The notes under the pieces: model-generated
What the model was told of the DNA's origin: nothing
Database searches by the model: none
The model's input: the letters and a program-made list of their open reading frames with translations, nothing else
Source of the DNA: Antrihabitans auranticaus
GTDB lineage: Bacteria > Actinomycetota > Actinomycetes > Mycobacteriales > Mycobacteriaceae
Length of the DNA: 64,000 bases
Assembly: GCF_016481275.1 (NCBI RefSeq)
Contig: NZ_JAEMNW010000002.1
Location: 620,001 to 684,000, forward strand
Direction: 5' to 3'
Shown: positions 17,528-25,726 of the stretch, one piece after another
Layout of the letters: each line of letters starts with the position of its first letter
How positions within the stretch are numbered: position 1 is the stretch's first letter
Made by a program: the position numbers and the translations under genes

Positions 17528-17544
17528 CGGCGGGTGGATGCCTG

Positions 17545-18549
17545 ATGGCACAGACTGCCGACCGTGCACGCATCGTCCCGCTCGGCACCGAAAATCGGTC
17601 CGGGATCGTTCCCGACCGCACCGGCGTAGTCGCGATCTGGGCGATCGCCGGCGCGCTCGCCGTGACCCTCGCGGTCCAAACCTGGGCGCGCTGGATACTT
17701 TCCGATACCGAGTTCAGTGCTGCGCCGATCTTGGGTCCCGACAGCTTCCCGACGTGGCGGCTCGTGATCCTGCGGGTCACCGAGGTGTTGAGTGTCGTCG
17801 AAATGTCGGCCCTGATCTGGTTCGTGTATCTCGTCCCGAAGATCCGCACGGGCCGCTTCGGCCTCGACGCGAAGATAACGACAGGTCTGCTCATCGGCAG
17901 CGTCACCGACGGCATCCTGAATATGCACGAGTATCTGTTCGCCTGGAACGCGCACTCGATCAACTTGGGGTCGTGGGCGGCTTTCCTGCCACTCGCGTCA
18001 CCCGACCATCAGAGTCGATATGCGGAAGCTTTGATCTGGGGCATTCCGCAATACACCTATTACTGCATCACCGTCGCGATGGTCGCGTGTGCCGTCATCA
18101 AGCGTCGTCGCCTGGTCGATCCAGGGCTCAGCAATGCGAAGGCGTACACCGGAGTCTTCGTGGCGGCGTTGGTGTTCGACTTCGTGCTGGAGAACTTCTT
18201 CATTCGGGTCGATCATGCATATGCGTTCGCGAAAACCCCCTCGGTGCTGACGATCTTCGACGGATCGCAGTATCAATTCCCGCTCTATGAGTCCCTGTTC
18301 GTTGCGTTCCTGGGAGTGGCGTTCACTGCGCTGCGGCTCAGTGCAATCGATGATCCGGACGGACTGTCGTTCGTCGAACGCGGGTGCCACCGTCTTCCCG
18401 TCGCCCTCCAAGGCCCGGCTCGGTGGTTTGCCGTGATCGGCTTCTGCGTGACAATGCTTTTCGTCCTGTACCACCTGCCACTCAACTGGTTGGGCCTCAA
18501 CGGCGACTCTTTCGCGGATCTTCCGTCCTACATGCTCCCGGGCGATTGA
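17545..18549 (+). CDS. Polytopic membrane protein, AveC (spirocyclase)-like
   Basis: 334 residues with about seven membrane helices and no signal peptide. The arrangement of an N-terminal helix followed by QTWARWILSDTEFS, then a SVTDGILNMHEYLFAWN segment, recalls the AveC-like family, named after the avermectin spirocyclase/dehydratase. That assignment comes from memory of the family and is tentative. Conserved polar residues inside membrane helices (D, N, H, E in DGILNMHEY) suggest an enzyme acting on a lipid. It is the last gene of the mce operon, 17 bp after the Mce-associated gene, so it may act on imported substrate at the membrane. The operator at 18568 follows. Confidence 0.5.
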   Translation: MAQTADRARIVPLGTENRSGIVPDRTGVVAIWAIAGALAVTLAVQTWARWILSDTEFSAAPILGPDSFPTWRLVILRVTEVLSVVEMSALIWFVYLVPKIRTGRFGLDAKITTGLLIGSVTDGILNMHEYLFAWNAHSINLGSWAAFLPLASPDHQSRYAEALIWGIPQYTYYCITVAMVACAVIKRRRLVDPGLSNAKAYTGVFVAALVFDFVLENFFIRVDHAYAFAKTPSVLTIFDGSQYQFPLYESLFVAFLGVAFTALRLSAIDDPDGLSFVERGCHRLPVALQGPARWFAVIGFCVTMLFVLYHLPLNWLGLNGDSFADLPSYMLPGD

Positions 18550-18567
18550 AGTCGAACGAACCCTTGC

Positions 18568-18591
18568 GCATAAGTGAGCTTATGCTAAAGT
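18568..18591 (+). promoter_or_regulatory. Operator copy 3 (perfect GCATAAG-N4-CTTATGC)
   Basis: GCATAAG (18568-18574), spacer TGAG, CTTATGC (18579-18585): a perfect 7-bp inverted repeat. It overlaps TATGCTAAAGT, as at the mce promoter. It stands about 150 bp before the SCP2-like gene and is the best of the three copies. Further down, an AATCTAA element at 18672-18678 and TCAAA/TTTGA at 18680-18695 add AT-rich structure. Confidence 0.7.
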
Positions 18592-18730
18592 TGTAGACCT
18601 AGCTGTGATACGCAGCACGTGAGCCTGGTTGTCGGACACACCCGAAACGCCGAGCCGTAGTCTTTCGGAAAAATCTAATCAAACATATATTTGAATCAGG
18701 CTCGTCGAGCCGAGGAACTCAGGAGGAGAC

Positions 18731-19135
18731 ATGACGTTTCAAGACGCAGCCGAGGTCACCAAGTACATCGGTGGAATCTTCGAGAGCGCCTTTGCCGACC
18801 CCGAAATCGGTCCGAAGCTCGAGGCGACGGGACTTGTGCTGCAGTTCTCGTTCCGTGAGCCGGACTGCATCCTGACGATCGACATGGGCGGTAAGGCTGT
18901 ATCCGCCGGAGCAGTCGACGGGCTTCCGCCGTCGGCGACGATGGCGATGACGGCGGATATCGGCAATGCCTACTGGCAGGGCAAGGTGAATCTGCCGTTG
19001 GCCATGGCGAAGAGCAAGATCAAGGTCGAAGGAAACGTTGCCAGTCTCCTGAAGCTGGCCCCGATGGGTAAGAAGCTCTATCCGGTATACATCGGCAACC
19101 TCGAGAGCGACGGTCGCCAGGACCTGCTGGTCTGA
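18731..19135 (+). CDS. SCP2 sterol-carrier-like protein
   Basis: 134-residue soluble protein consisting of one SCP2-type lipid-binding domain. The pattern is an N-terminal helix, a five-strand sheet with FREPDCILTIDMGG, then MTADIGNAYWQGKVNLPLAMAKSKIKVEGNVASLLKLAPMGKKLYPVYI, where the GKVNLPLAMxxGKIKxxG motif is diagnostic. A strong GGAGG ribosome site precedes the ATG. By family knowledge it binds sterols, fatty acyl chains or acyl-CoA in the cytosol. It begins the run that continues with an acyl-CoA synthetase and P450 and is placed under the shared operator, so it may shuttle imported lipid to those enzymes. Confidence 0.88.
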   Translation: MTFQDAAEVTKYIGGIFESAFADPEIGPKLEATGLVLQFSFREPDCILTIDMGGKAVSAGAVDGLPPSATMAMTADIGNAYWQGKVNLPLAMAKSKIKVEGNVASLLKLAPMGKKLYPVYIGNLESDGRQDLLV

Positions 19136-19182
19136 CCAGGGCAATTTCAGACCATTCGACTTCCTTCCGCGAGAGGCTATCC

Positions 19183-20724
19183 ATGTTCCCAGGTGTTCAC
19201 GCTCAGACCACGCCGGACAAGCCGGCGGTGATTGCTGCCGAGTCCGGCCGCCAGATCACCTACCGTCAGCTCGACGACCGGTCGGCGGGACTTGCCCGCG
19301 TCCTACACGACCTCGGGCTCCGCCGGGGAGATGTTTTCGCTCTCCTCTCCGACAACGCCCTCGAATGCTTCGAGATCTATTGGGCGGCTCTGCGTTCGGG
19401 GCTCTATGTCACCGCGATCAATCGGCACCTGTCGCCGTCGGAGACGGCGTACATCGTCGAAGACAGTGACGCGAAGGTCTTGATCGCGTCGAGCGGAGTC
19501 GCCGATCTGGCTGCCGCAATCGTTGAGCTGACACCGGCGATCGCACATCGCCTCGCGTTCGGCGGTGCAGTCGAGGGCTACGACTCCTACGAGGACGCCC
19601 TGGCGAAGGCGGGTCCGCGCCTGCCGGAACAGCCACGCGGGTCGGACATGTTGTACTCCTCGGGCACAACTGGCCGGCCGAAGGGCATCAAGCCGCCGCT
19701 GTTGCCGATCGACGTTGATGAGCCGGGTGATCCGTTGACGGGTCTGGTCGGGAAAATCTTCGGCGTCACCGCCGCTGATGTGTATCTCTCGCCGGCTCCG
19801 ATCTATCACGCGGCACCGTTGCGGTGGTGTGGTGCGGTGCACGCGTTCGGTGGCACGGTCGTGATGATGGAGAAGTTCGATGCCGAGCGCGCGCTCGCGG
19901 CGATCGAGAAATTCAAAGTGACTGTTACGCAGATGGTCCCGACGATGTTCGTGCGGATCCTGCAGTTGGCCGACGACGTTCGTACCCGATATGACGTATC
20001 GAGCTTGCGGCTGGTCGTCCACGCGGCGGCGCCGTGCCCTCCAGAGGTCAAGCAATCGATGATCGACTGGCTGGGTCCGATTCTGACCGAGTACTACGCG
20101 TCGACCGAGGGGAACGGAATTGCGTTGATCTCGAGTCCGGAATGGTTGCGCAAGCGCGGATCGGTCGGGCGCAGCGCGCTCGGTCCTGTGCACATCTGCG
20201 ACGACGACGGGCACGAACTGCCGACCGGTGAAGTCGGCACCGTGTACTTCGAACGCGAGACCCTGCCTTTCGAGTATCACAAGGACCCGGACAAGACGGC
20301 TGCCGCGCAGCATCCTGCGCATCCGAACTGGACCGCCGTCGGCGACCTCGGCTATGTCGACGAGGACGGCTATGTGTTCCTGACCGACCGCAAAGCCTTC
20401 ATGATCATCTCCGGCGGGGTCAACATCTACCCGCAGGAAGTCGAAGACGTGCTGACAGTGCATCCCGCTGTGTACGACGTCGCAGTGATCGGCGTGCCGG
20501 ACCCTGAGATGGGCGAACAAGTCAAAGCCGTCGTTCAGTTGCGCGCCGGAATTCCCGAAAGCCCCGAGCTTGCAGCCGAACTCATCGACTACGTCCGGAC
20601 GCGCGTCGCGCACTACAAGGCGCCGAAGTCCGTCGATTTCACGACCGAGCTGCCCCGGACACCGACCGGCAAGCTCGTCAAACGTCGCCTCACCGAGATC
20701 TACGCTGCGCCTGTGCGCGGTTAG
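19183..20724 (+). CDS. Acyl-CoA synthetase (AMP-binding, FadD-like)
   Basis: 513 residues of the ANL superfamily, converting a carboxylic acid to its CoA thioester through an acyl-adenylate. Motifs: P-loop YSSGTTGRPKG (158-168), A5-type YYASTEGNG, A7/A8 GDLGYVDEDGYVFLTDRKAFMIISGG, and the C-terminal catalytic lysine in PRTPTGKLVKRRL. Length is normal. Starts at ATG 19183 after GAGAGG. Placed between the SCP2-like gene and a P450, so the substrate is probably the lipid imported by the Mce system. Its stop codon lies in a strong hairpin. Confidence 0.92.
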   Translation: MFPGVHAQTTPDKPAVIAAESGRQITYRQLDDRSAGLARVLHDLGLRRGDVFALLSDNALECFEIYWAALRSGLYVTAINRHLSPSETAYIVEDSDAKVLIASSGVADLAAAIVELTPAIAHRLAFGGAVEGYDSYEDALAKAGPRLPEQPRGSDMLYSSGTTGRPKGIKPPLLPIDVDEPGDPLTGLVGKIFGVTAADVYLSPAPIYHAAPLRWCGAVHAFGGTVVMMEKFDAERALAAIEKFKVTVTQMVPTMFVRILQLADDVRTRYDVSSLRLVVHAAAPCPPEVKQSMIDWLGPILTEYYASTEGNGIALISSPEWLRKRGSVGRSALGPVHICDDDGHELPTGEVGTVYFERETLPFEYHKDPDKTAAAQHPAHPNWTAVGDLGYVDEDGYVFLTDRKAFMIISGGVNIYPQEVEDVLTVHPAVYDVAVIGVPDPEMGEQVKAVVQLRAGIPESPELAAELIDYVRTRVAHYKAPKSVDFTTELPRTPTGKLVKRRLTEIYAAPVRG

Positions 20725-20752
20725 CGAGTCCAAAGACTCGCCAACCGCGCAC
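20713..20752 (+). terminator. Strong hairpin overlapping the fadD stop codon
   Basis: The arm GTGCGCGGTTAGCGAGTC (20713-20730) pairs with 20735-20752 through a CAAA loop with a single A-C mismatch, an 18-bp stem. The TAG stop (20722-20724) is inside the left arm. No T-tract follows, and the P450 gene starts 50 bp on in the same direction. It could be a terminator, a partial attenuator or an mRNA-stabilising structure. Confidence 0.55.
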
Positions 20753-20801
20753 GGGCTGCCCGCTCGAACCTCACTCAACCTCTTCAGCCCGGGAGCTTTC
20801 C

Positions 20802-22061
20802 ATGACTTCGACACTCGATTCTTCGACCCGACCCTATGACTCGCTGAGCGTGTCGGCCCTGTCGTTCTGGGAGCAGAACGCCGACCAACGCGATGAGACG
20901 TTCAAGCAGCTGCGGGCTTCGCGCCCGGTGAGTTGGCATCCGCCGGTCGAGGGGGCGTTGATGCCGCCGGAGAACGACGGAATCTGGGCGGTGACCTCGC
21001 ATCAGCACGTTGTCGAGGTGAGCAAGCGGCCGGATCTGTTCTGCTCGGGTGAGGGTATTCAACTCGAAGAGGTGCCACAGGACATTCTCGAGGCGGCGTC
21101 GTCGTTCCTGGGCATGGATGCACCGCGCCATGGACTGCTCCGCAAGCTGGTCAGCTCGGCGTTCACCCCAAAACAGGTCGCAAAGATTCACGAGCAGATC
21201 AGGAACCAGTCGCGGGTTATCGTCGACGACCTGCTCGCCGCAGGTGATTGCGACTTCGTCGAGCAAGTGTCCAAGCGGCTACCGATGTGGACGATCTACG
21301 AGATGGTGGGCCTGTCGCCCGAGCTCCGTGAACAAGCCGCGCATCACGCCGACGGCATGGTGTCGTGGGCAGACGAAGAGGTTGCCGCTGGTCGCGAGGC
21401 AGGCGAGGTTCTCAACGATTCGCTGGTCGGTTTGCTCATGCTCGGAATGGAACTGGCCGAAGAACGCCGGCAGAACCCGCAGGCGGACCTGATGACGAAC
21501 CTCGTTCAGGCGGAGGTCGACGGGGAGCGATTGACCGATGAGGAGATCGGTTCGTTCTTCGTTCTGTTGTCGGTGGCCGGAAACGACACCACCCGCAACA
21601 CGATCAGTCTCGCGGCGAAAGCGTTGTCCGATCATCCTGAGCAAAAGGCTCTCTTGCTCGAGGATTTCGAGGGCAACATCGGCCCGGCCATCGAAGAGTT
21701 CGTTCGGTGGGTGACGCCGGTGATGACGTTCCGGCGTGTCGCGACGCAGGACACCGAGTTGGGCGGTCAGCAGATCCGTAAGGGGGAGTGGGTGGTGATG
21801 TTCTACTCCTCGGCAAACCGGGACGAGCAGGTATTCATCGATCCGGAGAAGTTCGATATCACCCGGAAACCGAACCCGCACGTAGCCTTTGGCGGCGGTG
21901 GACCGCACTACTGCATGGGTAACTTCCTCGCCAAAATCCAGCTCCGCGAGATCTTCCACGAATTGCTGTTCCGAGTCCCGGATCTGAAGATCGGCGAGCC
22001 GTCCTACCTGGTCGGCAACTTCGTCCGCGCGGTCAAATCCATGCCCTGCACCATCGGCTGA
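20802..22061 (+). CDS. Cytochrome P450 (CYP124/125/142-like group)
   Basis: 419 residues. I-helix oxygen-activation motif VAGNDTTRNT, K-helix ExxR in EEFVRW, and heme-binding loop FGGGGPHYCMG (363-373) with Cys371 as the iron ligand. The FGGGGPHYC form and the QVSKRLPMWTIYEMVGLSPE region are typical of the actinobacterial P450 group that oxidises methyl-branched lipid and steroid side chains (CYP124/125/142), though the subfamily cannot be fixed here. Followed by an aldehyde dehydrogenase, ferredoxin and ferredoxin reductase, which would complete alcohol-to-acid oxidation and supply electrons. Confidence 0.9.
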   Translation: MTSTLDSSTRPYDSLSVSALSFWEQNADQRDETFKQLRASRPVSWHPPVEGALMPPENDGIWAVTSHQHVVEVSKRPDLFCSGEGIQLEEVPQDILEAASSFLGMDAPRHGLLRKLVSSAFTPKQVAKIHEQIRNQSRVIVDDLLAAGDCDFVEQVSKRLPMWTIYEMVGLSPELREQAAHHADGMVSWADEEVAAGREAGEVLNDSLVGLLMLGMELAEERRQNPQADLMTNLVQAEVDGERLTDEEIGSFFVLLSVAGNDTTRNTISLAAKALSDHPEQKALLLEDFEGNIGPAIEEFVRWVTPVMTFRRVATQDTELGGQQIRKGEWVVMFYSSANRDEQVFIDPEKFDITRKPNPHVAFGGGGPHYCMGNFLAKIQLREIFHELLFRVPDLKIGEPSYLVGNFVRAVKSMPCTIG

Positions 22062-22086
22062 CGGCGATACTTACCAATAGGAAGTC

Positions 22087-23487
22087 ATGACGAGAACGAA
22101 CAAGGCCCCCGTCGCTGCACTGGGGCAGGATATGTCGGAAACTGTTGCAAGGCTGCGTCGTACGCATGCAACGGGCCGAACCCGCGACGTCGATTGGCGG
22201 ATCGCGCAGCTGCGCGGAATCGAGCGACTGGTCGACGAACGCGAAGCCGAGATTGCCGACGCGTTGGCCGCCGATCTCGGCCGCAGTCCGCAGGAAGCCT
22301 GGCTCGGTGATATCGCTTCTACCAAGGGCGAAGCGGTGTTTGCGCGCAAGAACCTTCGCAAATGGATGCGTAAGCAGAGCCAGCGGCTGCCGCTCAATCA
22401 GTATCCGGGCTCGGGGTGGGTGCAGTTCGAACCGCTTGGCACGGTGCTGATCATCGGGCCATGGAACTATCCGGTGTACCTGAGCCTGGGTCCGTTGGTG
22501 GCCGCGGTCGCGGCCGGCAACTGTGCGGTCGTCAAACCGTCGGAGCTGGCGCCCGCAACGTCTGCGCTGCTCGCACGACTGATCCCGGAGTATCTCGACA
22601 GCGAAGCCGTTGCCGTCGTCGAGGGTGACGGCTCGGTTACCCAGCAACTGCTGGCGCAAGGTTTCGATCACGCACTGTTCACGGGCGGGACCGAGATCGG
22701 GAAGAAGATCATGGCGGGTGCGGCTGAGCAATTGACTCCGGTCACGCTCGAGCTGGGTGGCAAGAGCCCCGTCATCGTGACCGCGGATGCCGATCTCGAT
22801 GTGACCGCGCGCCGAATTGCGTGGGTGAAGCTGATGAACTCGGGTCAGACGTGCATTGCACCGGACTACCTGATCGCCGAACGTTCGATCCGGGATGCGT
22901 TGGTGGACAAAATCGCCGCGTGCATCGACAAGTTTCGTTCGGATCAGGTCGGAGGTTTGCGGATCGTCAACGAGCGCCAGTTCGATCGCCTCGCAGGCTA
23001 TCTGAAAGAGACCTCCGGAAGGATCGCGACCGGCGGCGCTACGGATCGTTCGCGGCTGACGATCGCCCCGACGGTTGTCGTCGATCCTGATCCTGCTGAA
23101 TCCCTTATGCAAGAAGAGGTTTTCGGGCCGATTCTTCCGGTACTGGCGTTCGACACTCTCGACGAGGTGATCGGGTTCGTCAATGGCCGGCCGAAACCGT
23201 TGGCGACCTACATCTTCACGCGATCGCGTGCAGCTCGAACGCGCCTGATCGACGAAATCCCCTCCGGGGGAGCGGTGGTCAACCATGTTGCGATGCATTG
23301 CCTGGTTCCGCAGCTGCCGTTCGGTGGGGTCGGGGCGAGTGGAATGGGCGCCTATCACGGCAGATGGGGGTTCGAGGCGTTGAGTCATCGCAAGGCGGTG
23401 CTGGCGAAGACGTTCAAGCCCGACTTGGCGCTGGTCTATCCACCGTACTCCGGGCTCGCGCTGAAGATCATGCGAAAAGTCTTCTGA
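22087..23487 (+). CDS. Aldehyde dehydrogenase
   Basis: 466-residue NAD(P)-dependent aldehyde dehydrogenase of the shorter class-3 type. Catalytic residues: Glu222 in LELGGKSP and nucleophile Cys256 in NSGQTCIAPD; the cofactor motif PWNYP is at 125-129 and FTGGTEIGKKI at 198-208. The C-terminus is hydrophobic-aromatic (YPPYSGLALKIMRKVF), as in membrane-associated fatty aldehyde dehydrogenases. Located 25 bp after the P450 stop, so it probably oxidises the aldehyde product of P450 hydroxylation. Start ATG 22087 follows AGGAAG. Confidence 0.92.
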   Translation: MTRTNKAPVAALGQDMSETVARLRRTHATGRTRDVDWRIAQLRGIERLVDEREAEIADALAADLGRSPQEAWLGDIASTKGEAVFARKNLRKWMRKQSQRLPLNQYPGSGWVQFEPLGTVLIIGPWNYPVYLSLGPLVAAVAAGNCAVVKPSELAPATSALLARLIPEYLDSEAVAVVEGDGSVTQQLLAQGFDHALFTGGTEIGKKIMAGAAEQLTPVTLELGGKSPVIVTADADLDVTARRIAWVKLMNSGQTCIAPDYLIAERSIRDALVDKIAACIDKFRSDQVGGLRIVNERQFDRLAGYLKETSGRIATGGATDRSRLTIAPTVVVDPDPAESLMQEEVFGPILPVLAFDTLDEVIGFVNGRPKPLATYIFTRSRAARTRLIDEIPSGGAVVNHVAMHCLVPQLPFGGVGASGMGAYHGRWGFEALSHRKAVLAKTFKPDLALVYPPYSGLALKIMRKVF

Positions 23488-23528
23488 TCAAGCCTCATAC
23501 CGAAGACGCAGCTCTTGACGACTTTGCA

Positions 23529-23553
23529 ATTCGAATCTATATTAAATTAAACC
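23529..23553 (+). promoter_or_regulatory. AT-rich element before ferredoxin genes
   Basis: ATTCGAATCTAT (23529-23540; reverse complement ATAGATTCGAAT) runs into an AT-only stretch ATTAAATTAAA. It matches the TAGATT-type element seen at 7781, 32187, 37816, 37866, 37878 and 47090. It probably serves as promoter/operator for the ferredoxin/reductase pair, separately from the P450 and aldehyde dehydrogenase. Confidence 0.45.
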
Positions 23554-23578
23554 TCGAACACCGAAAGGGATGAAGACC

Positions 23579-23770
23579 ATGAAGATCATCGTGGACCGCG
23601 CCAAGTGCACCGGCCTGGGTATTTGCGAGGCGCTCGCGCCCGACGTCTTCGAGGTCGACGACAGTGGCGACCTGATCCTGCTTTCCGACCAGGTGCCCGA
23701 TGGGGGACTGGACGAAGTGGAAGCCGCAATCTCGGGCTGCCCGACCGAAGCGCTGCGGATCGAACGATGA
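23579..23770 (+). CDS. 3Fe-4S ferredoxin (P450 partner)
   Basis: 63 residues from ATG 23579, which sits 9 nt after GAAAGGG; an in-frame ATG at 23570 directly abuts that ribosome site and is less likely. Cluster ligands are Cys10 and Cys16 in CTGLGIC and Cys54 in GCP; the middle Cys of a 4Fe-4S set is replaced by Gly, as in actinobacterial P450 ferredoxins. Acidic surface as expected. It passes electrons from the reductase, with which it overlaps by 4 bp, to a P450, probably that at 20802. Confidence 0.92.
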   Translation: MKIIVDRAKCTGLGICEALAPDVFEVDDSGDLILLSDQVPDGGLDEVEAAISGCPTEALRIER

Positions 23771-25026
23771 CGGTCGAACACCTCGTCGTCGTCGGCGCAT
23801 CCTTGGCGGGGCTGCGTGCTGTGGAAGCGGCGCGAAAGGCCGGCCACGCCGGCCGAATCACCCTCATCGGGGCAGAGCCGCACTTGCCCTACGACCGGCC
23901 ACCGCTGTCCAAGGCATTCCTCGACGTGCTCCCTGCCGGCGAGTTGCCGGATCGCAACGTCTTTCGTGAAGAGCAAGTGTTCAGCAACGAACTCGATGTC
24001 GACCTGGTGCTCGGCGCTCCCGCGACGGCGCTCGATACCGAGAGGAAGCTCGTGTTCGTCGGCGAGCGTGCCATCGGCTATGACGCGCTGGTCATCGCTA
24101 CCGGTGCAGATGCGCGTCGCTTGCCGGCAACGGACCACTTGGCGGGCGTGCACACACTACGGACGCTGGATGACGCCGTCGCTGTGCGAACGGCTCTCGA
24201 TGAGAAGGCTCGAGTCGTCGTGATCGGTGCAGGCTTCATCGGGTCGGAAGTGGCGGCCAGTGCCCGCAAACGGGGTCTCGATCCCGTCATACTCGAAGCG
24301 TTGCCGACACCGCTCGTCCGCGCAGTAGGGCAGCAGATGGGCGCGGCACTCGCGTCGCTGCATGCGCGAAACGGCACCGAACTGCGTTGTGGGGTCGGCG
24401 TCGCGTCGATCGACGGGACTACCAGGGTGGAGCGAGTAGTGCTCGAGGACGGCACGGAGATTCCGGCCGATCTTGTCGTGGTCGGGGTAGGCGCCGCGCC
24501 GGCGGTCGGCTGGCTGGCGGGTTCGGGGCTCACACTCGACAACGGTGTGGTCTGCGACGAGACGCTCTTCACCGGAGTGGACGGGGTCTACGCGGCAGGT
24601 GATATCGCGCGCTGGATCAATCCGTTGTTCGATCGGCATATGCGACTGGAACATTGGACGAGCGCTGCAGAGCAGGGCGCTGCCGCAGCACGCAATGCCC
24701 TTGATCCGGCCAACGCGAAGCCGTATTCCACGGTTCCCTACTTCTGGTCGGACTGGTACGACTCGCGAATTCAGTTCGTGGGGTCACCGATCGGCGACGA
24801 GGTACTCGTCGTGGACGGCGACCTGGCCGAAGACGGCCGAGTTGTCGCGCTGTACCGACAGGGTGATCGCTTGGTCGGCGTGCTGACCGTGAACGGTCAG
24901 ACGGAAATCATGAAGTACCGCGGTCTCATTGCGAAGTCCGCGTCTTGGTCCGACGCACTCGAGTTCGTCGAAAAGCGAAAGGCGATTCGCGCCGAAAAGA
25001 CTGCAAAGGCCGCTCAGCCTGTGTAA
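23767..25026 (+). CDS. Ferredoxin reductase (FAD/NADH)
   Basis: 419 residues from ATG 23767, overlapping the ferredoxin stop (ATGA); the longer open frame upstream overlaps the ferredoxin gene. FAD motif VVVGASLAGLRAVEAARKAG, the LPYDRPPLSK segment typical of oxygenase-coupled reductases, NAD(P) motif VVIGAGFIGSEVAASARKRG, and the C-terminal FAD motif GVYAAGDIARW. A reductase C-domain follows (PYFWSDWYDSRIQFVG). It reduces the adjacent ferredoxin. A second, diverged reductase is at 26978. Confidence 0.92.
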   Translation: MTVEHLVVVGASLAGLRAVEAARKAGHAGRITLIGAEPHLPYDRPPLSKAFLDVLPAGELPDRNVFREEQVFSNELDVDLVLGAPATALDTERKLVFVGERAIGYDALVIATGADARRLPATDHLAGVHTLRTLDDAVAVRTALDEKARVVVIGAGFIGSEVAASARKRGLDPVILEALPTPLVRAVGQQMGAALASLHARNGTELRCGVGVASIDGTTRVERVVLEDGTEIPADLVVVGVGAAPAVGWLAGSGLTLDNGVVCDETLFTGVDGVYAAGDIARWINPLFDRHMRLEHWTSAAEQGAAAARNALDPANAKPYSTVPYFWSDWYDSRIQFVGSPIGDEVLVVDGDLAEDGRVVALYRQGDRLVGVLTVNGQTEIMKYRGLIAKSASWSDALEFVEKRKAIRAEKTAKAAQPV

Positions 25027-25079
25027 CTCGCGCGCCGCGTCGGTCGGTCTCCGCCCGATGCGGCGCTTACTATCTAGCA

Positions 25080-25700
25080 GTGGCTAGAAAATTGCCGAGC
25101 AGGACGACATCCGACGATACGAAGTCGGCGCGCACACGCGAACGGATCTTGGACTCGACGGCGGCAGTTCTCAGCCGTAAGGGTTATTCGGAGACCCGGC
25201 TGACCGATGTCGCCGAGGAAGCCGAATTGCAGTCGCCGGCAATCTATTACTACTTCAAATCGCGTGAAGAGCTCATCGAAGAGGTCATGTGGGCCGGTAT
25301 TGCCCACATGCGCGAGCACGTCGAAGGTGTGCTCGCCGCATTGCCGCCGGAGACGTCCGCAATGGACCGAATCCTTGCCGCGGCGGAGGCACACCTGCGC
25401 TTCTCGCTCTCCGTATCCAGTTATACGACCGCGGCAATCCGCAACAGCGGTCAAATGCCCGAGCGCATCCGGGAACGCCACGAAGCGGAGCGCGCGAAGT
25501 ACGGCCGAGTCTGGCGCAAGCTGTTCAAAGACGCAGCCGACGACGGCGAACTCCGCGACGGAGTAGACCTTTTGACGGTCCGAATGCTGGTGATCGGTTC
25601 GTTGAACTGGGCGGCGGAGTGGTGGACCCCGCGGACCTCGAAGATCGACAATGTTGTCGAGCAAGCCAGGCAGCTGATCAGCAACGGGATAGCGAAATAG
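25080..25700 (+). CDS. TetR/KstR-like regulator, paralogue of the TetR at 2732
   Basis: 206 residues from GTG 25080, chosen by alignment with the ATG of the paralogue (VARK versus MARK). HTH region RERILDSTAAVLSRKGYSETR; effector half includes SYTTAAIRNSGQMPERIRER and LNWAAEWWTPRTSK. It is very similar to the protein at 2732-3433 but lacks the basic tail. CTAGC-N4-GCTAG (25075-25088) overlaps the start codon and may be its own operator. 53 bp after the reductase, same strand, so it may be co-transcribed with it. Confidence 0.88.
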   Translation: MARKLPSRTTSDDTKSARTRERILDSTAAVLSRKGYSETRLTDVAEEAELQSPAIYYYFKSREELIEEVMWAGIAHMREHVEGVLAALPPETSAMDRILAAAEAHLRFSLSVSSYTTAAIRNSGQMPERIRERHEAERAKYGRVWRKLFKDAADDGELRDGVDLLTVRMLVIGSLNWAAEWWTPRTSKIDNVVEQARQLISNGIAK

Positions 25701-25726
25701 TCGATCATCCTAGGTGAGAACAGTTT

